64,000 nucleotides of DNA from Ahaetulla prasina. Its lineage: Eukaryota > Chordata > Lepidosauria > Squamata > Colubridae. The stretch's first letter is position 1. Every line of letters starts with the position of its first letter. The stretch is taken from positions 259,766,958 to 259,830,957 of the forward strand of contig NC_080540.1 of NCBI RefSeq assembly GCF_028640845.1, in the 5' to 3' direction. The notes below the pieces were generated by a model. The model worked only from the letters and a program-made list of their open reading frames with translations. It was not told where the DNA came from and searched no databases. This document shows positions 16,269-27,293 of the stretch, one piece after another. A program made the position numbers and the translations under genes.

Positions 16269-16300
16269 TCAGAGTAGCTTCTTTTTGCTGCTCTGATAGT

Positions 16301-16823
16301 GTAAAGCAATTCTAACAAAACTATACATGTCTCTTATGGAAGGCACACCAAATGCAGACTTACATGTCCAGCCATTGTTGTTTAGTTTATTAGAATAAGA
16401 CAGCATTCTTAATTTCATATTTTGCAAGCCATATATTATGGCATTTTTGCTTTGTTCTCTGTTAAAGTTAGAATGGCACATGGTCAAGAGAGCAATTTTC
16501 CTCCTCTGCTCAAACTTCACAGCTTTCTGACATTCTATTTGGGTTTCAGTTGGATTTGTGTCAGAAGAAAAAGAGGATGCATTTTTGGTGAAGCCAACTT
16601 TCTTCTGTATTCGTTCAAGTTGACATCTTCCACTTGTTCTTACATAATAATAATAATGTATTTTCTTTTTGTTTGTTTGTTGCAAAAAAAGTAATAAAAA
16701 AATAAAAAAAAAGTTCTTACAGTTTTGAACAGAAGTGCTTTGAAGAAAATAGGTTGCTAATTGCAGATAAGTTGAGGAAGCAAAATTAAAAATAGGTTGC
16801 TAATTGCAGATAAGTTGAGGGTT
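16301..16823. other. PCSK1 intron between LINEs
   Basis: Unassigned sequence with an A-rich run at 16684-16712. A 28-bp phrase AAAATAGGTTGCTAATTGCA occurs twice (16746 and 16789), with GATAAGTTGAGG continuing in both, a small local duplication just before the L2 fragment. Confidence 0.55.
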
Positions 16824-17257
16824 ACTTACGGGACCGCCTACTGCCACCGTTTGCCTCCCACCGACCCGTGCGCTCTCACAGAGAGGGACTCCTTAGGGTG
16901 CCGTCAGCCAAGCAATGTCGGCTGGCAGCCCCCAGGGGAAGGGTCTTCTCTGTGGGGGCCCCTACCCTATGGAATGAGCTTCCCCCTGGACTTCGCCAAC
17001 TTCCGGACCTTCGGACCTTTCACCGCGAGCTTAAGACCTATTTATTTATCCATGCGGGACTGGCTTAGAATTTTAGTTGTTTTTAGGGTTTTAAATTTTT
17101 AAATTAGGTTTGGGATTTTAAAAGTATTTTTAGATTGGGCTAATTTAAATAAATTTTTTAATTAATATTTTATTCTACTGTATGTATTTGATTGTTGTTT
17201 TTATTTTGCCTGTTCACCGCCCTGAGTCCTTCGGGAGAAGGGCGGTATAAAAATTAA

Positions 17258-17348
<91 letters not shown>
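16824..17348 (+). mobile_element. L2 LINE 3' end with (ATT)n tail
   Basis: 5'-truncated plus-strand copy of the L2 LINE. The frame 16868-17068 reads RSHREGLLRVPSAKQCRLAA then VGAPTLWNELPPGLRQLPDL, the C-terminal domain also seen at 6488-7015 on the other strand. It is followed by the 3' stem CCGCCCTGAGTCC/GGGCGG (17218-17245) and a 91-bp (ATT)n tail at 17258-17348. Non-autonomous remnant in a PCSK1 intron. Confidence 0.88.
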
Positions 17349-17349
<1 letters not shown>

Positions 17350-17705
17350 AAGACTGATGAGTAGAGAGGAATGTATATTTTGCATGCAGAAAGAAGTTTC
17401 TGTCAGTGGTGTCTCCAAGTAGTTGAAAGGTGGGAAAGGTTCTTTGACAGTTTAGTATGTTCCCTGACATTCATCTTTTCTAAATATGAAACAAGTATTT
17501 TACCATAAGGCACTACCTATTTCCCAGACACATATTCTGAATAACTTCTTAAAAGTTTATTCAAATGTTAAGAACCAACATTCACATATATTGTACTCTT
17601 GGCAATCTCTTCTTTTTCCCCTCTGTGAACACTCTGGCAGCTTGATATGGCACATCCCACACCTACGAATACTAGCTCATTTTATATGTTTTATGAACTT
17701 CAATC

Positions 17706-18001
17706 CAGTGGTGAAATTCAGCCGGTTTCGGCCGGTTCGGAAGAACTGGTAACTAAATTGCTGGCTTGCTCTGCCCCTCCCCATCCCACCCCACCCCTTC
17801 CAGGAATCCCCATGCACCCCAGGTAAATGCAGGGAGGCCTCCTAGGCCCAAAACAGGGCATGGGGCGTGTACGCCCCATGGCCTGTTTTTGCTCCCGGGG
17901 AGGGTGCAGGAAGATAAGTGTTGCCTGTCACCCCATGGCCATACCCACCTAGCTGGTCATTAGGGCAGAGAATCGGTTGTTAAATTATTTGAATCCCACC
18001 A
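17706..18001. mobile_element. hAT-like non-autonomous element
   Basis: Begins CAGTGGTGAAATTCAGCCGG and ends TTTGAATCCCACCA, roughly inverse ends. Flanking octamers CTTCAATC (17698-17705) and TTTCAATC (18002-18009) match at 7 of 8 positions. The interior is GC-rich and non-coding. It shares the 'gaaattcancc/actggtt' style with the elements at 26943 and 61506. Confidence 0.65.
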
Positions 18002-18230
18002 TTTCAATCCATATGTTGAAAGAAGCAATGAGATATGGTATCAAGCCAACTTCTCTGCCCTTTCAAAATCAAAGCATAGATATCTGAAGAAGAATCCTCT
18101 ATGTCCATAGACTTCCAGAGACATAATATGTTTTTATACTACAACTTCCATGGAAACCTACATGCATAAAATCCTTTACACATAGGCTTACTAATCAAGT
18201 TTTATACTCCTATTAATGTGAAACTGATCA

Positions 18231-18288
18231 CAAGACAAATTCCTTGTGCCCAATCACACTTGGCCAATAAAAATTCTATTCTATTCTA
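18231..18288 (+). mobile_element. Short 3' tail of the AATAG-tailed LINE
   Basis: ACAAATTCCTTGTGCCCAATCACACTTGGCCAATAAAAATTCTATTCTATT is the extreme 3' end of the same family as 13774-16300, severely 5' truncated. Only about 60 bp remain. Confidence 0.75.
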
Positions 18289-18752
18289 TAATTTCTTTAA
18301 TATAAAGGAATATAAATTTCCTTATTGCTAAGTACACAAGATTATCTATCTAGGATTTATCTATGGCCCTTTTCAGCCCGTTTCACATTGATCTGGATTC
18401 AACCCCATGCTGCTGTATGCCTATGTTTTAGTAGTTTTTCTGCAGCTAAGCTGATTGACTTCTGGCTCATCTCAAGCTCAAGGATCAATACCTTGCTACC
18501 TTTTTCTCAAGCTACCTAAACTGAACAGAGAGGTAGTCGTTGTTGGACAGCACTGTATTATTGGTCAGCTAAAGAGATTTTTGTCTGGTTCATGGTGAGT
18601 GCTGAGTGCTGAGCATTGTGAAGATGGCAGCAGTGAGGACACAAAGATGATTTTGAGGATACAGAGGATGAAACTCTGGTTGTGTGTCTTTTGCCTGAAG
18701 TTGAATTTTATATTATCCCATACTGGAATGTCATTTTTTTTCTTTGATACAG

Positions 18753-18886
18753 GGACAAAAACTGTCTTACTGGCTGAACGGCAAAGAGATAAATCACCCT
18801 ATGGTTTTAAGGACTGGGATTTTATGTCAGTTCACACCTGGGGTGAGGATCCAACAGGAACATGGATTTTAAAAATAATTGATACG
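18753..18886 (+). CDS. PCSK1: PCSK1 exon (human exon 12 equivalent), P domain
   Basis: Completes the split Gly codon and reads [20 protein letters not shown] then [17 protein letters not shown] and [21 protein letters not shown] is the end-of-P-domain signature of PC1/3. The exon ends in phase 0. The acceptor has a good pyrimidine tract (TTTTTTTTCTTTGATACAG) and the donor is ACG|GTGAGT. Confidence 0.96.
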
Positions 18887-21022
18887 GTGAGTAGGAAAAA
18901 TTGTATGTATGGATGCAAAATAAGATATAGCAGAACAATACTGCTGATCATGATTTGCTCAACTAAATATAGTTAGGAAATAGGTTAATAAAATTAATTT
19001 TTTTGCAGCTTCAGTGGATAGGTGCATCTATGTTCAACTACTGAAAGTTAAATGTATCAAGTTTCTACTTTTGCATTTCCTTCTTAAAGAATATTAGTGC
19101 ATCTGTTGGAAAACCAACCTTCCTTCCTTCCTTCCTTCCTTTCTTCCTTCCTTTTATTCTGAAATATGGCCTTTAATTTCAAGGTGAAAAGTTTCTACTG
19201 ACTTCAGAATGGAAGTCCCCTACTCCTTTGGCATTAAATTATATAGGAGTTTTCCACAAAAAGAAAAAACAAAAACATATAGAACTGTGGATGAAATAGG
19301 CATAAAATAAGTTTATCAATGAATAAATGATCAAATGTTTCACAATTAAAGCTAGACATTGAAATTATGTGACATCTTCCTCTTCTGATTAAACAGAAGT
19401 CTTTTTTACCTTTTCCTTGATACCTCAGAAGGGATTAGAGACTTAGCTTTGAAAAATTCCAATTAAATATTTTAATATTGCCTGACATGTGGCTTAGGAT
19501 TCTATTAGTTAGAATAAGGCAAACTGTATATCTATATTGCAGCAATTATCTGGTATTTATATTAGGGGCAAAAAAGTGAGTTTCTTTGAATGGTAATTTA
19601 TACTGAATAGATCAGTATACATGACAAAAATAGTTTTTGTCAACTAGCAAATATATTTCTTGTGGCTAATGACTTTAGATAAGTTTAAGTATTTTGTTGA
19701 GAAATTAAATACAGAGTCAAAATGTTTTCCTCATGATGTTAGCTTTGTTCTTTTATTGAACATGTGTTTAACTCTAATTTGATTTAAAATGTTAGAACTT
19801 ATTATTTTAAAAGGGCCCTTATGAATGTATTGATAACGAAGCTCAACAATGAAAATTATCTAATTAGTTGGTCACTGGTGGGTAGGAGTATTTGTATTAG
19901 TGATTATATAGAATAATAGAGTAATATATTAGGGTAAATTTATTTATTCAATTATTTAAAAACAGAATACCTGATGACTTAAAAGGCAAAAAGGGATAGC
20001 ATTTCAATGCAAACTGGCAAATAGAGAAAGCAACATTTCTGAATGCATGGCATCTTGCTACTGTAAAAAGCAAATCCTGTTCCAATGAGCCTAAACTTTA
20101 ATCACTGCTACCAATGGGATTTTTACTAAAAATCACTGCTTATAATGAATAGAATTTATCCTTAAATTTTTAGAATTTAAGGATAAATTTTTAGTTTTTA
20201 GGTGAGCTGATACTTTTGGGGCCTATTTAAGAAATATAATGGCTATGATTTTTATTTTTATTTTTTTTAAATCACATTTGTCTCCTGAAATGCCAAGTGG
20301 GCAAATTGTGAACTTCAGATAGAGTGTTGCATAGCAATGAAAATACTTTAGGAATGTTACTCAGTGGCTCATCACCTATAACTCAACTTAGATGGAAATG
20401 AATAGAGATGATTCCAAGATAGAAATGAGATGATTTATTCATTTCATTTTCCTCAATATTTTTAAAAAAACCTAACCTAGGTCCGCTCATTTGTGCATAA
20501 ATATTTGTATGGTTCTCAAAATGTACATTATATCCAATTTTGAATATGTTATCTGAAAATAATCCATTTTGTACATACTTTACCCTAGAATATATAGTAG
20601 GTGTTTTTTAAATATATGCATTTTTGAGCCGTAAGCTATATTGTACATTTGGTAATATAGTATGTTTGGAGACATTCATGTGCTCTGATTTACATATATA
20701 TTCAAAAAGTGAATGGATAGTACAAAATGAATACGTTTCCCACTCATCCTTTATTACAAATGGTTATTACTCTTTTAAATAAAATATTTATGTTTGATCT
20801 CTGTACAGTCAATAGAAGTAACTAAATATGTACCTATTTTAAGAAACATTTACATATTCTATTAATTTTGGAGAGATGAATATAAAGAAGCAGTCAATAT
20901 GAGTATATAGACATCATCCAATTTAAATAGTTTAAAATTAAATAAGCATTTTTAATACTCTTGTATTTTTATCTCTTAAACTTATAGAGTACAAAAAGAT
21001 TGACAATTATACTTTTCCTCAG
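18887..21022. other. PCSK1 intron, mostly unique
   Basis: A 2.1-kb AT-rich intron. It holds a (CTTC)n run at 19119-19153 and a perfect 16-bp inverted repeat (20153-20168 with 20174-20189) with a 5-base loop. No transposon was recognised, which is unusual among the longer introns here. Confidence 0.55.
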
Positions 21023-21184
21023 ACTAAAAGAATACAAAATGAAGGCAGGATTGTGAACTGGAAATTGATTCTGCATGGCACTTCTACACGACCTGAACAT
21101 ATGAAGCAACCTCGCATCTATACATCATATAACACTGTCCAAAATGACAGGAGAGGGGTGGAAAAGATGATAGATTCTGTGGAG
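21023..21184 (+). CDS. PCSK1: PCSK1 exon (human exon 13 equivalent), P domain end and RR617-618 site
   Basis: A 54-codon exon, phase 0 at both ends. It reads [20 protein letters not shown] then [18 protein letters not shown] and [13 protein letters not shown]. Counting along the protein puts the Arg-Arg in NDRRGVEK at residues 617-618, the dibasic site at which mammalian PC1/3 trims its own C-terminal tail in granules. The site is kept here. The donor GAG|GTACCA is weaker than the others. Confidence 0.95.
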
Positions 21185-21270
21185 GTACCATCTAACCTTT
21201 TTCTATCTATAATTTCTTTATAAGATGTGAAATAAGTGAGAATAATTTTTCTTCTAAATTAATATAGACT

Positions 21271-21408
21271 AGTCTTTCATAAATTTGTCTTTAAAATCCA
21301 TCTAAATCAACATTGCTTTTCCCTCCTGGGAGTTTAATATTTCCCAACATTAGATGTGATCATGACTACTTGATTAGATGGATTTTAAAGACAAATTCAT
21401 GAAAGACT
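21271..21408. repeat. Long inverted repeat in last PCSK1 intron
   Basis: Arms 21271-21305 and 21374-21408 are 35 bp long and complementary at 34 of 35 positions, with a 68-base loop. In RNA they would form a strong stem less than 100 bases after the splice donor. It does not match the other MITE families in the window. It could be an unlisted MITE. Confidence 0.85.
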
Positions 21409-21427
21409 ATCATAAAAACAATAACTA

Positions 21428-21759
21428 CAGTAGCGGCCAAAAATGTGGAAACCTTTTACAGTAATGTTTTCCCATTGAGTGAACCAAGTATTTTAGTTCT
21501 GCAGCTATTATAATGTAAAACCAAGATTGAATTATTGCTTCTATTAATTGGGTTTTATTGCTGGGTCACTTCTGGCTAACAGGTTTCTTTAGTCAGCTCC
21601 ATAGATTTTCAATTGGGTTAAGGTCTGGGCTATTCCCAGGCCATTCCAGCAGTGGAATATGATTATCTTGAAACTAAAAAAAAAAAAGTAGTGTTATTAG
21701 CCATCAAACCTCAAAAATACACTTTTCCTAAAAGATTTCCACAATTTTGGCCACTATTG
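21428..21759. mobile_element. Tc1/mariner-like remnant
   Basis: Inverted ends CAGTAGCGGCCAAAAATGTG and, at the right, ATTTCCACAATTTTGGCCACTATTG. The left end is preceded by TA, the usual target, but the right-hand TA has become TT. The interior phrase GATTTTCAATTGGGTTAAGG (near 21605) resembles Tc1-type element sequence. No transposase frame survives. Confidence 0.7.
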
Positions 21760-22206
21760 TTGGTGTCATAGTTCAAGAAATTCCTTGTGTGGTGCCAATA
21801 TACTGTGCATAAGCACTAGTTAGAAAAAATTGGAGAAGCAACGCAGGAAAATTTGTTATTACCTTAGTCTCCTGCCTATTAGCTGTTTGTCTGGTCACTA
21901 GTTAGTAATCATATGGTTCAAAATAACTCCTTATGTTCTAATTCATGTAAAATTAATACATAAACTTCCTAAGCATGCTAATTCCCAAGCCATTGCAAAA
22001 TTTCTCCACAGGTCTCTAGAGCATCTTAAGTGAGCTGACTTCAAACACGAATAACTAGCTACACATATCTAACACCACAGAAATAGAATTCTGTAATTTT
22101 GTTCCCAGGATATCCAGCTCAAACAGCATGTGCAGAAAAACTGTGATCTACTTTTGATAATAATCAATAGCTCCTGATGTTTGGTACCCTCATATCTATC
22201 TTTCAG

Positions 22207-22557
22207 GACCATACCACCCAAGAAAACCTGAGTGACAAACACAAAGTGAGAGGAAGCAAACAGCAGAACCAAGATGTGGTTCCTTCTGATGCAATGCTCC
22301 GTCTACTCCAAAATGCATTCCATAGTCAGCTGGTTGGGAATCATTTACCAAAGAAGATGCTAAATGAAAACACAGATATTCCATATGAACATTTCTATCA
22401 AGCTCTCGAGAAACTAAACCAAGGCCCCCAGCTGAGAGACTCAGAGGAGTCTCTATATAGTGACTATGTTGACCTTTTTTACAATTCAAAATCATATAAA
22501 CACAGGGATGACAGACTACTTCAAGCTTTGATTGATATTCTAAATGAGGAAAATTAA
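22207..22557 (+). CDS. PCSK1: PCSK1 last coding exon: C-terminal sorting region and stop
   Basis: Encodes 116 residues and a TAA stop at 22555-22557. It reads DHTTQENLSDKHKVRGSKQQ, then SDAMLRLLQNAFH, IPYEHFYQALEKLNQ, DSEESLYSDYVDLFY and the C-terminus KHRDDRLLQALIDILNEEN. The final RDDRLLQAL..ILNEEN amphipathic helix targets PC1/3 to dense-core granules. Spliced numbering gives a protein of about 744 residues against 753 in human; the shortfall lies in the linker before AMLRLLQ. The second Arg-Arg pair of the mammalian tail is not seen there. Acceptor TATCTTTCAG. Confidence 0.96.
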   Translation, partial: DHTTQENLSDKHKVRGSKQQNQDVVPSDAMLRLLQNAFHSQLVGNHLPKKMLNENTDIPYEHFYQALEKLNQGPQLRDSEESLYSDYVDLFYNSKSYKHRDDRLLQALIDILNEEN

Positions 22558-23123
22558 AAAACAAAGTCCTTGGCAGAAACACTAGGTTGGAAATATTCAC
22601 ATCTGCAATGCACTTCAAATTTCAGACTAATTGTCATCTTTCCATGAATACAATTGGTATTATACTATATTTAACAATTGCGTAAAGAATGAGAAAAACA
22701 AAAAGTTTGTTAGATATGAAATGACAACCTATGTATACAAAGCAACCAAAATCCTTTCAGATAGGCAGCCTCCTTCAGAAACGAGTAAAACCAATATCTC
22801 TAGGAAATACCATAAATTCACTGCAACAGCTGTGTTTATTATCCCTCTGTACAAACTACAAATATTTTAGATTTTATTTCCAATGGCCTATTTCAAAATG
22901 TAACATTATTTGGAAATACTAGGAGACTTGTCTGCCTTTCTATTATGGTCCCTGGGCACAAAAAACATAGTGCTAGAAAGCCACATCCATGCTTTAGGTA
23001 TATAATACACTTAAAAAGTAGCTCAAATGAGATTGAAAGGGGCCCAAGCTAAATGTGCAATCAATAGTATTTCAAGCAGAAAATATGTCTTCCCAATGAT
23101 TTAGTGAGCACTATCCTGTACAT

Positions 23124-23208
23124 CGGCTTTGAAACGGAGATGAGCATCGCCCCCTAGAGTCGGCAACGACTAGCACGTATGTGCGAGGGGAACCTTTACC
23201 TTTACCTT
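23124..23208 (+). mobile_element. 5'-truncated Sauria-like SINE with target duplications
   Basis: Only the 3' end is present (GAGATGAGCATCGCCCCCTA, then ACCTTTACCTTTACCTT). It is flanked by perfect 12-bp duplications TATCCTGTACAT (23112-23123 and 23209-23220), so it was inserted in truncated form by LINE machinery. It lies in the probable PCSK1 3' UTR, just before an AATAAA. Confidence 0.88.
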
Positions 23209-23231
23209 TATCCTGTACATGCTTATTACTT

Positions 23232-23237
23232 AATAAA
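23232..23237 (+). promoter_or_regulatory. Possible proximal poly(A) signal
   Basis: AATAAA 675 bases after the PCSK1 stop codon and 12 bases after the SINE target duplication. It could support a short 3' UTR isoform. No transcript evidence. Confidence 0.25.
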
Positions 23238-24501
23238 TCCCATTGATTTCAGTGGGTCTTACTCTCAGATAAATATGCATAGGATTATAATTCTATTGAA
23301 TTCATGGGGAAGACTTGCAGAAGAAACAAGATAGTACCCTGCCAATTTCTTTCAGCCCAAAAATTGAAAAGTATTTACTGTTTAGATCCAGTTTTTAGTT
23401 CATTTTCCCTCACAGCTTCCTTTAAAAAACAAACAAACCCTTTCCTCCTTTGTTTGATAAACAAACATGGCACCTCTTCATTCTGTTCATTTCATCAAGC
23501 GAGCTCCTTATTACGTCAGACAAGCCAGGCACAGACTTTGGAAAAATCAAAGTTTCTGTCCTGTTTATTTCAGAGGAGAGTTTGTTCTTGTTTATCTCAC
23601 AAGAAGAGTTTGCTAGCAAAAGCAGTTTGTGGTAATTGGAGTTGAGTCCTAATGGGAAAGCATTAGATTTTCTTCTTCACTTGTATGAATATCAGCCTTA
23701 GCTAGGCTCTTAGGTTCATGCAGTTCAAGAGATAGTATTCTCAGAAGAGAGATATATTTTTTTAAAAAAAGAAAGAATTCTAAATATAAATGTCAAAACA
23801 CTGAATAGCATTATAATTGGTATTCTATTTTTTTCACCCATTGATGTCACTTTTCCCAGCATCCAGTTGAGAGACTGATATCTGTTCAAAACTGATATGA
23901 TAAGCCAATAACTAAAGACCAGAGAGGGTTTTCAAAGTAATAAAATATTCCTTTTTTTAAAAAAAAATGCTTTGGCTGTTACATAAGACATGGCAGCATT
24001 TATAGAGAATAAGGATTAGAGTGAAGCCTGTCAGAGACTGAAATAGATAAAAAATATGAAAAAGAAATCATGAAGAAAAAAATAGGCATAAAAAGGCTGC
24101 AAGATCAGAAAGGAAAAAAAAAGGGGTGGGTGGGTGGAAAGCATTATAGGCTGAAAGCTATGCCTGAAAAATTACTTTCTCATTTAGCCAAAGATATGAG
24201 AAAAGTCAACAATAAGATTCAAAACAACATATAAATGATACATATAAATCCCCAAAGTGCATGTTTTAGTACTTGTAGTCAGTTATTAAAATCAAAACAA
24301 TCATATTACCAAAATGCTTTACTTTTGCCTCAGAGTTCCATTTAAGGCCAAAAATATTAGACTAAGAACACAGGTTGCCACCATGCCTTAGATTAATCAA
24401 GCCGACTTGAATTTTAGCAAGTTGTTCTTATTGGTTCTGATGCTCCAAAAATGGGCTGGGGGGTTCATGCAGTCCATAGTTTGCCAATACATGGCTTAAG
24501 C

Positions 24502-24607
24502 CAGAGGTCTTCAAACTTGGCAGCTTTAAGACTTGTGGACTTCAACTCCTAGAATTCTGGGAGTTGAAGTCCACAAGTCTTAAAGCTGCCAAGTTTGAAG
24601 TCCTCTG
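24502..24607. mobile_element. Palindromic hAT-type MITE (family 1), short copy
   Basis: A 106-bp diverged copy, CAGAGGTCTTCAAACTTGGC and its inverse, with the central GCTGG block deleted so that the arms are nearly fused. The flanking octamers GCTTAAGC and TCTTAAGA match at 6 of 8 positions. Confidence 0.75.
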
Positions 24608-25114
24608 TCTTAAGATCTCAGAGCAAAAGATTATCTCATTTGGGAAAAGCTTATTTTCCATTTATTTTACTAGACATGTGCTTTCAACTACAAAAATGGA
24701 GCAACAGAGGCATCATCATCTCCATTAGTTGCATAGAAAGACATAGGTATCCATTCTGATCATGATCAGCATGGTAAGAGAGCAGCCCAGACCAGCATGA
24801 AATCAGACACACTTCTTACCTGCTGCTAGTGATTCCTTGCAGGGAGGGCAAAAATCTTGGTGGCTTTTTTTAAAAACACTTCAATATTTTGGGAAGAGGT
24901 TTTTATGAATTTTATAAATTCTATTAAAGGAACAGAATTATAATAAGAATTATAATTATCCCTTTCCCCCTTAATTTAAACACGGCATTATTTTTACACT
25001 GAATACATTTCATTAGTATTTTTCACCAGGATTCTGTATTTATAATAAGAGCAGCAGAAAGTTCAGAGAGAATCATCTAAATAGAAAGCACAAATAGAAT
25101 TCAAGATGTTTCTC

Positions 25115-25395
25115 ATACAAGGCTATCAGAAGGAAGAGGATGTGATTTTATTCTCCACAACGACAAAGGGTAGGACAAGAAGCAATGGATGGAAGTTTTT
25201 TAGAGAAAGATACTTAAAATTAGGAGGAATGTCCTGGCTGTGAGAATAGTTAACTTGCCTCTGATCCTGGAACTCTTCAAACAAAGTCAAACAATCATTT
25301 GTCTGGTGTAATCTAAGATTTCTTCCCATAAGCAGAGGTTGGACTATAAGACTTGCAAGGTACCTTCCAGCCTATGATTCTATGAGAAGGACACA
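25115..25395 (+). mobile_element. Old CR1 LINE 3' end
   Basis: A diverged plus-strand CR1 tail: ACAAGAAGCAATGGATGGAA, then GGAACTCTTCAAACAAAG, and the 3' end CTTCCAGCCTATGATTCTATGA, the typical ATTCTATGA-type CR1 terminus. No coding capacity. Confidence 0.75.
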
Positions 25396-26060
25396 ACAAA
25401 TTATAGTCAAATAATTAAATAGTCAAAAAGGAAAGATATATTGCACATATCACTTTGGCTGGATTCATACATATGTCTTATGTTTGGTTTTATGCTATGT
25501 GGTTCCAAACATTGTTAAAATACTCCATAGCTTAATGCAATGTGTGGATCCAGTCAGGATTTGAATTCTCATTTGTAACTTAACCTGTGAAGTTTACAAA
25601 TTTCTGTCCAGAGGGAACAGCAGTAGCATTATTACAGTGTAAATTGCCATTCAATAACTGTGGTTGTTAGTATAGTATATTATTGTCATGCTCCTTTATA
25701 GACATGAATTATACTTTCTTTTTTGTTTACAGTCAATATCCATACTGTAGCCAAAATTAAATGAAATCTAAATTAATCTTGTGCAAATTCTAATAATGTG
25801 AATGTTTCCAACCTAGACTGAATCCTAAGAATGCTAAGTTATTTTGGTTAAGTCTTTTCTTGGTGCCGGTATGTGTTTGTGAAAATGTAAAATGTAAAAT
25901 GAAAGACAAAAATGTTTTATGTCAAAGAAAATGAACGTTATATTTTCTTTACAGGTATTTATAAAGTATTAAAGCTTTTATCAGATATAATTTAAGAATA
26001 AATTATGAGAAACTTTAAAAATAAATAACAATTTTTTATTTGAGCAAAACTGTTTTGTCC

Positions 26061-26066
26061 AATAAA
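26061..26066 (+). promoter_or_regulatory. Possible distal PCSK1 poly(A) signal
   Basis: AATAAA in TTGTCCAATAAAGATTTTTG, with another AATAAA at 25997. A GT-rich stretch (TGGCGTGTTGTATT, 26076 on) follows, as expected downstream of a cleavage site. Assignment to PCSK1 is inference. Confidence 0.35.
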
Positions 26067-26070
26067 GATT

Positions 26071-26942
26071 TTTGGATGGCGTGTTGTATTACAACAGCCA
26101 CATGTATGTGATGTAATGTTAAAATTTACATTTGTCTAATCGTACATTATACATAATACAACATAATGTGTTAGCAGAGCCCAGACTGTGTGGTCTTACC
26201 ATTTGTAAAGCAACACAACACCAAAGCAATTCCCAAGACAAATTAGATGAGAGATATTATGTGCATTAGTCTAATTGCTGAACAAAGACATGGAGAGCTA
26301 AATGGAATGGAGAAACTATTATAATAGAGACAGCATTTATAGCAACTTTGGTGGCTGTTTTCAGTACATGAATTTGCAATTAATAAGATAAGTCACCTTG
26401 CTCTCTAATATAATGCAAGAAATCAACAGCTGGTACATTTATATGTGGGTGTGAGATTAGTTAATGCAGTGCATGGAATCAACCTTTCCCAATTAGAATC
26501 TCTTCAAAGGCGTTCATAATAAATGTCCAGAATTCCTTAGGAAACATGACGGATAGCATCTTCCTGCTACATATTTAGATTAATCCACCTTCATCATAGT
26601 GAAGAAATCAAGTTGTCCATATGCAGGCACCAATACTTACAAGCTAAACAAGATGGTAGTCACAACTGTGAGATCAAAGTCTTGACCTTTTTTAAATCTG
26701 TGTCTTGAGCACAATCATGTGATCATGGTCACTAGTTTGAATGTTTTTATTCCCCCTGCAAATGCCTCTGCCTACAATGTCTTCAATCCTGAGCCTCCCA
26801 AATATGTTAGGACTACAACTCCAACAATTCCCAACCAGCATGATCTTTATTTATTGAAGAATTATGGGAGGTGCCAAGTTCAACAGATCTAGAGATTCAA
26901 GGATAGGGGAAGAGAAAAAGGGAAAAAGATGTGGGAAGAGGG
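26071..26942. other. Intergenic, unassigned
   Basis: AT-rich sequence with no recognised repeat except a short GGACTACAACTCCAACAATTCCC phrase near 26811, which looks like part of a degenerate MITE. Confidence 0.4.
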
Positions 26943-27182
26943 CAGGGGTGGGTTCTAAATTTTTTTACTACCGGTTCTGTGGGCGTGGCTTATTTTGTGG
27001 GCCTAGCTTGATGATCATGTGACTAGGTAGGCATGGGCAACTCAATGTCTCTCGTGTTAAAGGTACCTCGCCTGGCCCCTCCCCTCCCAGCCATTCCTTG
27101 TCACATCCAGCCTCAACATATCTATAGTTCTGCAAAAATGTTGTTCACCTTTTTTCAACTTTATTATCTATATACTATAGAC

Positions 27183-27293
27183 CAGGGGTCTCCAAACTTG
27201 GCCACTTTAAGACTTATGGACTTCAGCTCCCAGAATTCCTCAGCCAGCTTTGCTGTCTTAAAGTCTTAAAGTGGCCAAGGTTAGAGACCTCTG
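27183..27293. mobile_element. Palindromic hAT-type MITE (family 1), nested
   Basis: A 111-bp copy with flanking octamers CTATAGAC (27175-27182) and CTATAGAT (27294-27301). The right arm is shortened. It lies inside the composite element 26943-29067. Confidence 0.8.

Larger units (their letters stand above)
13774..16300 (-). mobile_element. Rex1/CR1-like LINE (snake AATAG-tailed family), with internal tandem duplication
   Basis: Minus-strand non-LTR retrotransposon, 5' truncated. The largest frame, 15491-14451, is reverse transcriptase: KPGKAPGPDKITPSCLK, LNDYRPVALTSVVMKTFERL, FVDFSSAFNTI, GPPQGCVLSPLLFSLYTNDC, and the catalytic FADDTTVIGL followed by KTVEMVVDFR. The YTNDC and VDFR blocks suggest the Rex1 branch of the CR1 superfamily; the clade name is tentative. 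The stretch 15177-15722 is repeated at 15723-16268 with few differences, which breaks the reading frame. It lies in a PCSK1 intron, antisense to the gene. The window has a second copy in the opposite orientation at 42829-44847. Confidence 0.85.
22558..26070 (+). other. PCSK1: Probable PCSK1 3' UTR with embedded transposons
   Basis: Non-coding sequence downstream of the PCSK1 stop. Mammalian PCSK1 has a long 3' UTR, so this stretch is the inferred UTR. Possible poly(A) signals AATAAA occur at 23232, 23939, 25997 and 26061; the cluster at about 26.0 kb is the best candidate for the main end. It contains a SINE fragment (23124-23208), a MITE (24502-24607) and an old CR1 (25115-25395). The UTR end is not proven from sequence alone. 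Confidence 0.45.

Noticed and set aside
17201..17470. Asn-rich open frame on the minus strand
   Set aside because: It is a translation of the (ATT)n tail of an L2 fragment, not a gene.
22196..22618. 140-residue minus-strand frame over the last PCSK1 exon
   Set aside because: Antisense shadow of the PCSK1 C-terminal exon, which fits the known protein in frame.
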